DNA from: Parabacteroides goldsteinii DSM 19448 = WAL 12034
Lineage (GTDB): Bacteria > Bacteroidota > Bacteroidia > Bacteroidales > Tannerellaceae
Assembly: GCF_000969835.1 (NCBI RefSeq)
Contig: NZ_KQ033912.1
Coordinates: forward strand, 2,437,963 to 2,501,962
DNA length: 64,000 bases
Direction of reading: 5' to 3'
The position numbers were made by a program, and so were the translations under genes. This document shows, piece after piece, positions 53,565 to 64,000 of the stretch (position 1 is its first letter; each line of letters begins with the position of its first letter). Below the pieces are notes generated by a model. That model had not been told where the DNA came from. It worked only from the letters and a program-made list of their open reading frames with translations, and made no database searches.

Positions 53565-55805
53565 TTATTTTACTGTGAATGTTGTTTGTAATCCTTCGGC
53601 GCTGTTAGGGCCGACCCAGAGGTTAAATTCGCCCGGTTCGACTACTCTTTGCCGGTCGATGTTCCAGAAGGCCAGTTCTTCGACGGGGAGTGAGAAAGAG
53701 ACTGTCTTTGTCTCACCCTGCTTCAGAGGAATCCGCCGGAAGCCTTTTAGCTCTTTGACCGGACGGGTGATGGAGCCGGCTTTGTCCTGTACGTACAGTT
53801 GCACGACTTCCGTGCCTTCATACTTACCGGTGTTTGTCAGGTCGAAGCTGATTTCCAGTGTTCCGTCGACAGCCAACTGATTCGTTGCCAATTGCAGGTT
53901 GTCATAGCCGAAGGTGGTGTAAGACAATCCGTAACCGAACGGGAATAAAGGGTCGAAACCGGCATCCATATAGAAGGATGTACAGCCCAGGGAGGTCTGT
54001 CCGGCTTCCTGCGGGATATCGTCTATCAATGTTTCCTGGCGGGAGGCGGGGCGGCCCGTATTGTTATGTGCATAGTAGACAGGTATCTGACCTACCATCT
54101 TCGGGAAGGTAACGGGTGTTTTTCCGCTTGGTACCGCTTTTCCGAAGAGCAGGTCGGCAAGGGCCGATCCGCCCATTGTTCCCGGATGGAAAGCGTAGAG
54201 AACGGCGTCGGACTGTTCGACTTCCTGTCCGATTGTCAGCGGACGGCCTGCCATAACCACCGTCACAAGCGGTTTCCCTGTCTTTGCCAGGGCGGCTATC
54301 AGTTCGCTTTGCGCTCCCTGCAAATGCAGGTCGGCTAACGAGTGCGCTTCGCCTGAGAGGATAGATTCTTCTCCGGCGCATACCAGTACGGCATCGGCAC
54401 GCATAGCGGCATTCACGGCTTTGGCGATGCCGGCTGTATGCTTGTCGCGGCTATAACCTAATCCGGGTTCGTAGATGATTCGTACTTTATCGCCATACAT
54501 CTCTTTCAAAGCGGTCAGAACCGTTTGCGTATGTGCTTTTTCTCCGTCGAATACCCAGGTTCCCATCTGGTCGTGGGCGGCATCGGCCAACGGGCCTATT
54601 ATGGCAAGGGTACGTATCTTATCGGTAAAAGGTAAGGTTTCGCGGTCGTTCTTTAATAAGATAACCGATTGTTCTGCCGCCTCTTTGGCTTTTGCCAGGT
54701 GGGCGGGCGCATATTTTACTTGTTGGTCTGTGTCTGTATATGGATTATCAAACAGTCCCAGGCGGAATTTAAGACGGAGGATGTTACGGACTGCTTCATC
54801 AATCGCTGCTTCCGATACTTTCTTCTCCTTGACAAGTTCTTCCAGGTTACGGATAAACGTGCCGCTTACCATTTCCATGTCGATGCCGGCATTCACGGAC
54901 TTCATGGCTGCCTCTTTCTCGTCTTTGCAGAAACCGTGGGAAATCATTTCGGCCGAGGATGCCCAGTCTGTTACCACCAGTCCGTCGTAATTCCATTCGC
55001 CGCGCAGCACATCTTTCAGGATGAAACTGTTCCCTGTCGAGGGAATTCCGTCGTTATCATTGAAAGAAGTCATGAACGTGGCGCATCCGGCTTTGGCAGC
55101 CGCTTCGAACGGAGGAAAATAGACGTTGCGCAGCTGGCGTTCGGGAATAAAGGTGGAATTGTAATCGCGTCCTCCTTCCGATGCACCGTAGCCTACAAAG
55201 TGTTTGGCACAGGCAGCAACAGCCGTCGGATTGTTCAGGGAATCGCCTTGGAAACCTTTCACCATGGCTACCCCCATCACGGAGCTCAGATACGGGTCTT
55301 CACCGCAGCTCTCGGCGATGCGTCCCCACCGTGGGTCGCGCGATATATCGATCATCGGGGCAAAGGTCCAGCGGATGCCGTCGGCCGACGCTTCGACAGC
55401 CGCCACACGGGCACCGTCTTCCACCAGTTGCGGGTTGAAAGTCGCCGCCTGTCCCAACGGGATGGGGAAGATGGTTTTATAACCGTGGATGACGTCGCGC
55501 GACATAAGCAGGGGAATACCCAGGCGGGATTCTTCCACTGCAATTCTTTGCGCTTTGTTTACCAGCTCCGGGTCGGTCAGGTTCAACAGCGAACCGACAT
55601 TCCCTTCCCGGATTAACCCGGCCATTTCTTCCAGGCCGCCGAAAGGACTTAACTGGTTCATCTGGCCAATCTTTTCCTGCAAGGTCATTTGCCCTAACAA
55701 GGCATTCACCCGGCTTTCAATATCTCCTTCTTGGGTTCCCTGGGGTTCTGCGCATGATAAGAATGGCAAAAGCAGCAGGTAGACAGATAATCGTTTTATT
55801 TTCAT
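53565..55805 (-). CDS. GH3 beta-glucosidase-type hydrolase (BglX-like), lipoprotein
   Basis: 746-residue lipoprotein (LLPFLSC, then AEPQG) of the BglX-like GH3 type. Motifs: MSRDVIHGYKTIFPIPLG, AESCGEDPYL, ACAKHFVGYGASEGGRDYN and nucleophile LVVTDWASS (Asp280). The alpha/beta domain (IGPLADAAHDQMGTW) and C-terminal fibronectin-III-like domain (FDLTNTGKYEGTEVVQLYVQD) are complete. It is the first enzyme gene downstream of susD, separated from it by a hairpin, and 5 bp upstream of GH5 in transcription order. It probably removes terminal glucose from imported beta-glucan fragments in the periplasm. Confidence 0.92.
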   Translation of the reverse strand: MKIKRLSVYLLLLPFLSCAEPQGTQEGDIESRVNALLGQMTLQEKIGQMNQLSPFGGLEEMAGLIREGNVGSLLNLTDPELVNKAQRIAVEESRLGIPLLMSRDVIHGYKTIFPIPLGQAATFNPQLVEDGARVAAVEASADGIRWTFAPMIDISRDPRWGRIAESCGEDPYLSSVMGVAMVKGFQGDSLNNPTAVAACAKHFVGYGASEGGRDYNSTFIPERQLRNVYFPPFEAAAKAGCATFMTSFNDNDGIPSTGNSFILKDVLRGEWNYDGLVVTDWASSAEMISHGFCKDEKEAAMKSVNAGIDMEMVSGTFIRNLEELVKEKKVSEAAIDEAVRNILRLKFRLGLFDNPYTDTDQQVKYAPAHLAKAKEAAEQSVILLKNDRETLPFTDKIRTLAIIGPLADAAHDQMGTWVFDGEKAHTQTVLTALKEMYGDKVRIIYEPGLGYSRDKHTAGIAKAVNAAMRADAVLVCAGEESILSGEAHSLADLHLQGAQSELIAALAKTGKPLVTVVMAGRPLTIGQEVEQSDAVLYAFHPGTMGGSALADLLFGKAVPSGKTPVTFPKMVGQIPVYYAHNNTGRPASRQETLIDDIPQEAGQTSLGCTSFYMDAGFDPLFPFGYGLSYTTFGYDNLQLATNQLAVDGTLEISFDLTNTGKYEGTEVVQLYVQDKAGSITRPVKELKGFRRIPLKQGETKTVSFSLPVEELAFWNIDRQRVVEPGEFNLWVGPNSAEGLQTTFTVK

Positions 55806-55823
55806 GGCATAGTAAGATAAACA

Positions 55824-55871
55824 GGGATATCCTCCGGGATGAAACAGCTTATTTCATTCTTTGGATATCCC
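55824..55871 (-). terminator. Stem-loop between susD and GH3 (PUL 4)
   Basis: gggatatcc (55824-55832) and ggatatccc (55863-55871) are exact complements; inside, gatgaaa pairs with tttcatt. Transcribed from the minus strand right after the susD stop codon. No long U run, so an attenuator or mRNA-stabilising hairpin is likely. Confidence 0.65.
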
Positions 55872-55886
55872 CTATTTAATAATCAA

Positions 55887-57602
55887 TTAATATGGATTCT
55901 GAACAGTAGCTCCATGAGATGATTCAATTTCAATCTGGGGAATCGGAAGATACTTTTTGTTCTCGGTCCACTGCGGACGCTGCGGAATAGCAGCTCCTTT
56001 CCCTGTCCATTTCAGTTCGCCGTTGATAACTAGGTTGAGAGGTTTTCCGTCTGCATTGGTTTTAACTTCGCCTTTCGGCTTGTCCTGCGTAACGGTACCA
56101 TCCGTACAGACAAAACGATGGGCATCCTTTGTCACATAAATAGCACCGCCACCCGGTTTCAAGACTTCAGCGGCTTTACCGAAACGAACCAGGTCGAAAT
56201 AACGTTTTCCTTCACCCAGTAATTCTACCCGGCGTTCCTGCATGATGGCTTCTTCGGAAATTGCTTTGGGACTCAGACCGGCACGTTCGCGTACCTGGTC
56301 GAAATAACCTTGTGCTTCTCCCGAATTGGTGCGCCATGCCAGTTCTGCTGCAACCAGCAGAGTTTCTGCATAACGATACAGGTGGAAGTTGTTTTCCCAG
56401 TTCAGGTCCGCATCGCCAGCCTGGTCGGCCTTACCACCCGGACGGCCCAGATATTTGCGCAGGAAATAACCGGTGTTCTGGTAACGTCCCGTATAATTCA
56501 CGGCGATTCCCCTGTTCATCATTTCCTCCTGGTACGTATCCAGGTTCAGGACTGCTACATCCCGACGGATATCTCCCGGTTCGAAGGCTTCATATGCATC
56601 CCGAGTAATCACACAGAAACCCCAGCCACCTTCAAATTCGGTATACGGGCCATGTCCCGTTTCCTGACCGCCGACGTAAGTCAAACCGTCTACACCAATC
56701 ATAGCAGGGATTACAGTACCCCCACAGGCCCCAGCATTGCCCCAGCCGCGTTTACCACCGGCAGAGATGTAGTTGATATCGAGGATGATTTCATCGGACC
56801 ATTCCGTAGCATAAGTGAACAGGTCGTCGTAGTCCGTAACCAGTTTATATTGTCCCGAAGCGATAACCTCTTTTACATAACCCAATGCTTTGGAGTAACG
56901 GCTTTCGTCTTTCTGATACATGACATAATCGGCATAGATCATGGCAGCGGCTGCCTGAGTCATTCGTCCGGCCCATGTTAGTTCACGTTTCATCGGAAGA
57001 ATTTTGGAATCCAGCACCTCTTCCAGGTCGGTTACCATGTTATTGTATACTTCGTCTGCTTTCAACTGTTCTGCGATATACGGGAAAGTCAGGTTCTCCG
57101 TATAAAATGGAACATTCCCCCAGGTTTTCCACAATACCAGATAATACCAGTCGCGCAATACCCGTCCTTCTGCGTTGTAAGACTTTTTATCTGCTTCGGA
57201 TATGTTTGCCTCTTCAGCATTGTCCATTAAGCGGATGGAGCGGTTGATGCCGGAGTAGGCAACGGTCCATGCTCCTTTTATGTCATTGGTAGGGCTACAG
57301 CCATACCAGGAGATTTCGTGAAGATAACCCTGGTCGGACGTGTCGCTACCACCCGGGTAAATATCATCGCTTGCAGCATCCCAGGCGAGGTTCAGAGGGA
57401 ACCAGCCGTTATAGTAATCGAACCACTGCATCGGGTCGTAAGCGGCTGCCATGGCTTCTATCATTTTGGCATTGTCAGTATAATACCCTGTGATGGGCAC
57501 ACTGCTTGCCGGTTCTTCGGTTAAGAAACTGTCGCCGCACGAAACAAGTCCTGATGCAAGTAGTATGGCAGCGGCGAAAGTATATAGTTTATTCTTTTTC
57601 AT
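55887..57602 (-). CDS. SusD-like lipoprotein (PUL 4)
   Basis: 571-residue RagB/SusD lipoprotein (ILLASGLVSC, then GDSFL). Typical content: NAEGRVLRDWYYLVLWKTWGNVPFY, YRYAETLLVAAELAWRTN and MQERRVELLGEGKRYFDLVRFGKA, ending SSHGATVQNPY. It pairs with the SusC 21 bp upstream in the minus-strand operon and should bind the beta-glucan at the surface. Confidence 0.95.
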   Translation of the reverse strand: MKKNKLYTFAAAILLASGLVSCGDSFLTEEPASSVPITGYYTDNAKMIEAMAAAYDPMQWFDYYNGWFPLNLAWDAASDDIYPGGSDTSDQGYLHEISWYGCSPTNDIKGAWTVAYSGINRSIRLMDNAEEANISEADKKSYNAEGRVLRDWYYLVLWKTWGNVPFYTENLTFPYIAEQLKADEVYNNMVTDLEEVLDSKILPMKRELTWAGRMTQAAAAMIYADYVMYQKDESRYSKALGYVKEVIASGQYKLVTDYDDLFTYATEWSDEIILDINYISAGGKRGWGNAGACGGTVIPAMIGVDGLTYVGGQETGHGPYTEFEGGWGFCVITRDAYEAFEPGDIRRDVAVLNLDTYQEEMMNRGIAVNYTGRYQNTGYFLRKYLGRPGGKADQAGDADLNWENNFHLYRYAETLLVAAELAWRTNSGEAQGYFDQVRERAGLSPKAISEEAIMQERRVELLGEGKRYFDLVRFGKAAEVLKPGGGAIYVTKDAHRFVCTDGTVTQDKPKGEVKTNADGKPLNLVINGELKWTGKGAAIPQRPQWTENKKYLPIPQIEIESSHGATVQNPY

Positions 57603-57623
57603 ATCGATTCCATTTTTTAGTGA

Positions 57624-60600
57624 TTAGAAATTAAGATTTAAGCCGACTGTGAATGTACGTGCTTGCGGATAATAGCCGCGGTCGATGCCGTTTGATTTAT
57701 CTCCGGCTACGTCTGTCGCATTTATTTCCGGGTCAAGACCCTTATAGGAGGTCAGTGTCAGCAAGTTCTCGGCGGCGACATAGAGACGAAGTCTGTCGAC
57801 AAAGAATTTGCGTGTCAGGTTCTTCGGCAAGGTGTAACCTATCTGCATATTTTTAATGCGGGCGAAACTACCGTTGTGGACGTATAAATCGGAAACTTTC
57901 TTCCAGTTACCGTTCATGTCGTCACCCGGGTAACAGAAGCGGGGCATTGTGTTGGAAGTACCTTCTCCATGCCAGCGTTTCATAAACTCCTGGGGCACAT
58001 TTACGGAAGACACATCCAGGCGGCGGGTTACGTCCATAATGTCCTGTCCCAATGAACCGGAAAATAAGACTGAAAAGTCAATGTCTTTATAAGCGGCCGT
58101 CAGGTTCAGACCGAAAGTCCAGTCCGGAGTACCTTTACCAATCATGGTTTTATCTTTATCGTCGATTGTACCGTCATTGTCAAAGTCTACGAATTTCACA
58201 TCTCCGGGAACGGCAAGCGGCTGCAATTTCTCTCCCTTGCTGTTTGTATAAGCGTCGATTTCCGCCTGATTCTGGAAGATACCGGCTGTCTTGTAACCGT
58301 AGAAGTAAGGATAAGGCATACCGTTCTCCGCACGGCCGACATTTCCCAGGATATGTACCTGGTCCATCATCTCGAAACCGTCGGCTGTGCCTAAGTCTAC
58401 CAATTTGTTTTTCAAATAAGAGAGGTTGGCGTTGACGCCGAAACGGAAGTCCTTGTGGCTATATTTATAACCGACTTCAAATTCAACCCCTTCGTTTTTC
58501 ATCGAACCGACATTCCCCCAGGGCTTGGATTCGCCCAGATAGTTCGGTATGGCCATTTCTTTCAGCATACCGTTGGTCTTCTTCTGGTAGTAATCGACCG
58601 TAAAGGTCAATGCGTTGCCCAGGAAGCCGAAATCAATACCGGCATCATACTGTTCTGATTCTTCCCACATCAAATCGGCATTAGGAGTGCCGGAAGGTTT
58701 GGAACCCATTACGATTTGTTGGCCTCTGCCATAAGCGCCGAAAGGATAGTTATTATTCATCGATACATTCGCCGTGTAGCGGAAGTTACCGATAGCCTCG
58801 TTACCGTTCTTACCCCATGAAAGGCGTATTTTTGTATTGGTCAGCCAGTCCGGGCGTTTTTCCATAAACGATTCGTTCGTTAAATTCCATCCTAAAGAAA
58901 CGGAAGGGAAAGTACCCCACTTGTTATTTTCACCGAAGCGTGATGAACCGTCGCGGCGTACGGTGAGCTGCAACATGTAACGTTCGGCGAAGTTGTAGCT
59001 TAAACGTCCGAAATAAGAAGCCAGCGAGTGCGGGTCGGTTAATCCTCCTTCGGTATTCCGGTTTCCGTTGTTCGGAAGGGAGGTCGTAAAGTCTATATTG
59101 GCCTTATCACCCATGTAGGCAATCAAATCTTTTGCCATACCGTACAGGCGGCGGCCTGTGTTGCGTTCGGCAGACTGTCCTAATACCACATTGAAAGTAT
59201 GCTGGCTGATTGTTTTATCGTAAGTCAACACATTTTCAATCTGCCAGGTATAGCCGCGATTCATTTCGGACATCACGCTGGAACGTCCGTCTGCAATGGA
59301 TTGGTTGCAGTTTCTGCCCAGATAATAAGGGTGGTTCCATTCGTCATATCCCCAGAATGCAAGGTCGGAGCCCCAGGAGAACTTATATTTCAGGTTATCC
59401 CAGATACCGAGTTCGGCTGTCAGGTTGGCAATGACTTTGTCTGAATTGTTTTTTCTTCCGGGCTGTGCGGACATGCGGCCCAGCGGATTCGTAATTTCGT
59501 TGAAGTTTTCCGGAATCTGCAATACCTGTCCGGTGAGCTGGTCGCGTACAGGGTCGCCGTACTTGCTGCGGATATCTGCCGTATAGCCGTTTACATGGTC
59601 CTCATCCTGTGCGTAGACTTCCATGGTCGGGTCCAGGAAAAGGGCATCTCCCAGCGGGGAACCGGTCAGGTTACCGGCGCTTACCCCTATATTGTTTATA
59701 CGGGAATAAGACATATTGACACCGACGGTCATTTTTCTTAACCAGCTGCGGTTCTTCGTTTCGTCGAATAAGGTATAAAGGGTGTTGCTGCGGAATGAAA
59801 GGCGTTCGTAGTTGGAACGGTCATAATTTCCACCGATAATACCTTCCTGGTTATAATAACCGGCGGAGAAATAGTAACTTACTTTCTCGTTTGCCCCGCT
59901 GATGCTTAACTGATGGTTCTGTACGGGAGCGCCGTCGTTAAACAATACATCCTGCCAGTCGGTGCCTACACCCAGATTGGTGTTTGAAAAACGGTCGGTG
60001 CCGTTGGAATACTGCTGTGCTTCGTTCATCAGGGTCGCGTATTCGGACGCATTCAGCATACTGCGTTTTTTCCAGGCGGATTGCCAGCCATAAGAGAAGT
60101 CGTAAGACACTTTAACTTTGCCGATGGCCCCTTGCTTGGTCGTAACCAAAACGACCCCGTTGGCGGCACGTGAACCGTACACAGCTGCCGAAGCGGCATC
60201 TTTCAATACTTCGATAGAAGCAATGTCGGCCGGATTGATGTTGTCGATACCTCCGTTGATGGGCATGCCGTCTACGATATAAAGAGGGTCGGCGGTGTTG
60301 ATGGTGCCTGTTCCGCGTACACGGATAACTGAACCTGTACCCGGTTGGCCGTTCTGTGTGGTCACCTGTACACCGGCTGCCAGTCCTTTCAACGCGTTAT
60401 CGACACGGACGGGAGCTGTCTGGGCCAATTCGTCCGCACCTACTTTGGCGATGGAGGCCGTTACCACACTCTTTTTCTGCACACCGTAACCGATAACGAC
60501 CACTTCATCCAGCGCCTGGTTGTCTTCCGCCAGCGTAACGGATAATGGCGCATTGCCTGAGACAACGATGGATTGGGGTAAATAACCGATAAAAGAAACG

Positions 60601-60839
60601 ACGATGGTAGAGCCTTTTTCTACCTCATTGATGGTGAACATACCGTCCAGGTCCGTCATGGCCCCGTTGGTGGTTCCTTTTACTACTACATTGGCGCCGA
60701 TGACCGGTTCGCCGAGGGCGTCTTTGACCTGTCCACTGACTGTCAGTTTTTGGGCAAACACAAATGTTGGAAATAACAATAGGCACAACAAAGGTATCAT
60801 ACCTTTAAGAAGCCTCTTTTTTAATAAAATGTTTTTCAT
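57624..60839 (-). CDS. SusC-like TonB-dependent transporter (PUL 4)
   Basis: 1071-residue outer-membrane importer with signal peptide (MIPLLCLLLFPTFVFAQ). Domains in order: carboxypeptidase-like (VSGQVKDALGEPVIGANVVVKG), QALDEVVVIGYG, plug (SVIRVRGTGTINTADPLYIVDGMPINGG), then the barrel ending GLNLNF. No STN domain, so it does not signal through FecR; control is presumably by the DUF6377 regulator upstream. First gene of the susCD-GH3-GH5-GH3 operon. Confidence 0.95.
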   Translation of the reverse strand: MKNILLKKRLLKGMIPLLCLLLFPTFVFAQKLTVSGQVKDALGEPVIGANVVVKGTTNGAMTDLDGMFTINEVEKGSTIVVSFIGYLPQSIVVSGNAPLSVTLAEDNQALDEVVVIGYGVQKKSVVTASIAKVGADELAQTAPVRVDNALKGLAAGVQVTTQNGQPGTGSVIRVRGTGTINTADPLYIVDGMPINGGIDNINPADIASIEVLKDAASAAVYGSRAANGVVLVTTKQGAIGKVKVSYDFSYGWQSAWKKRSMLNASEYATLMNEAQQYSNGTDRFSNTNLGVGTDWQDVLFNDGAPVQNHQLSISGANEKVSYYFSAGYYNQEGIIGGNYDRSNYERLSFRSNTLYTLFDETKNRSWLRKMTVGVNMSYSRINNIGVSAGNLTGSPLGDALFLDPTMEVYAQDEDHVNGYTADIRSKYGDPVRDQLTGQVLQIPENFNEITNPLGRMSAQPGRKNNSDKVIANLTAELGIWDNLKYKFSWGSDLAFWGYDEWNHPYYLGRNCNQSIADGRSSVMSEMNRGYTWQIENVLTYDKTISQHTFNVVLGQSAERNTGRRLYGMAKDLIAYMGDKANIDFTTSLPNNGNRNTEGGLTDPHSLASYFGRLSYNFAERYMLQLTVRRDGSSRFGENNKWGTFPSVSLGWNLTNESFMEKRPDWLTNTKIRLSWGKNGNEAIGNFRYTANVSMNNNYPFGAYGRGQQIVMGSKPSGTPNADLMWEESEQYDAGIDFGFLGNALTFTVDYYQKKTNGMLKEMAIPNYLGESKPWGNVGSMKNEGVEFEVGYKYSHKDFRFGVNANLSYLKNKLVDLGTADGFEMMDQVHILGNVGRAENGMPYPYFYGYKTAGIFQNQAEIDAYTNSKGEKLQPLAVPGDVKFVDFDNDGTIDDKDKTMIGKGTPDWTFGLNLTAAYKDIDFSVLFSGSLGQDIMDVTRRLDVSSVNVPQEFMKRWHGEGTSNTMPRFCYPGDDMNGNWKKVSDLYVHNGSFARIKNMQIGYTLPKNLTRKFFVDRLRLYVAAENLLTLTSYKGLDPEINATDVAGDKSNGIDRGYYPQARTFTVGLNLNF

Positions 60840-60897
60840 AAGACGAATACATTTTTTAAAGTTAACGTACTAATTTGTTCTACACTTTTTGTACTTG

Positions 60898-60927
60898 CAA
60901 AAGTATAGCGCGAATAACCGGTGCCAA
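60898..60927 (-). promoter_or_regulatory. Candidate promoter of the minus-strand PUL
   Basis: Read on the minus strand, TACTTTTG (60905-60898) matches the -7 consensus; TTGG (60927-60924) lies 18 bp upstream as a possible -33. It is about 60 bp before the susC start codon. Confidence 0.5.
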
Positions 60928-61056
60928 TGGACTGGTAAACCGGATCGGTAAATCTATAAAATTGTTATATTGTTGATATATAGTGGTTTGAATATGTGGT
61001 TTGATACGTAAAAAGTAAGTTTCCGAATGTAGTCTGGGAGGCTTTTTCGAGTGGTT

Positions 61057-63932
<2,876 letters not shown>

Positions 63933-64000
63933 ATGTAAATAAATTGCGCTCCCTATCTCAAGAGAGCCGTTTAAACCATTAATAAATTGATTTTTTTAGA

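Noticed and set aside
54669..55616. Plus-strand open frame inside the second minus-strand GH3
   Set aside because: Antisense shadow with no signal, domain or start context.

Overview
The window comes from a member of the Bacteroidota, most likely a gut Bacteroidales of the Bacteroides/Parabacteroides type. It has four complete SusC/SusD outer-membrane glycan-import pairs, many Sec-exported or lipoprotein glycoside hydrolases, a FecI/FecR-type sigma/anti-sigma pair, and promoter-like sequences of the Bacteroidota form TTTG-N~20-TAnnTTTG. The species cannot be fixed from sequence alone. I see no rRNA, tRNA, CRISPR array, intact insertion sequence or prophage.

Layout. (1) 63-18974, + strand: a polysaccharide utilisation locus (PUL) with a GH3, an SGNH esterase, SusC/SusD, an orphan lipoprotein with a predicted alpha-helical toroid, a GH105 unsaturated-uronyl hydrolase, a DUF4861 protein, a large glycosidase-like protein, an inverted-repeat-bounded 42-bp tandem array, and a DUF5107-TPR protein. 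GH105 implies that a lyase product with an unsaturated uronic acid is consumed, but no clear lyase is visible. (2) 19014-36749, + strand: a second PUL with a SusC whose start region carries a run of 14 G, SusD, two GH78 alpha-L-rhamnosidases, a GH106-like enzyme, an alpha/beta-hydrolase esterase, a Tat-type sugar-isomerase-like protein and a GH43. Decayed rhamnosidase fragments lie on both sides of its susCD pair. The enzymes point to a rhamnose- and galactose-containing plant glycan such as arabinogalactan protein or rhamnogalacturonan. (3) A YitT membrane protein (36923-37813) and a 637-bp non-coding stretch full of nested palindromes.

(4) 38451-49161, + strand: ECF sigma factor, FecR anti-sigma, an STN-domain SusC and a SusD, followed by an exported endonuclease/exonuclease/phosphatase-family gene broken by a one-base frameshift and a metallophosphoesterase fused to a PQQ-type beta-propeller. 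No glycosidase is present, so the imported ligand may be a phospho-ester compound. (5) 49296-50014: a HEPN/MNT nucleotidyltransferase pair with its own promoter. (6) 50052-63932, - strand: read in the direction of transcription, a Fic protein, a SusR-like DUF6377 membrane regulator, SusC, SusD, GH3, GH5 and GH3. This is a beta-glucan-type PUL.

Within each PUL the pattern is the same: SusD binds glycan at the surface, SusC imports oligosaccharides with TonB energy, and exported enzymes and esterases trim the glycan. Each susD is followed by a strong stem-loop before the next gene, which could keep susCD transcripts more abundant than enzyme transcripts. The observations most worth following are the poly-G tract at the start of susC (possible phase variation), the palindrome-rich region with 16-bp inverted copies upstream of the sigma factor, and the sigma/anti-sigma/SusCD/phosphoesterase locus.
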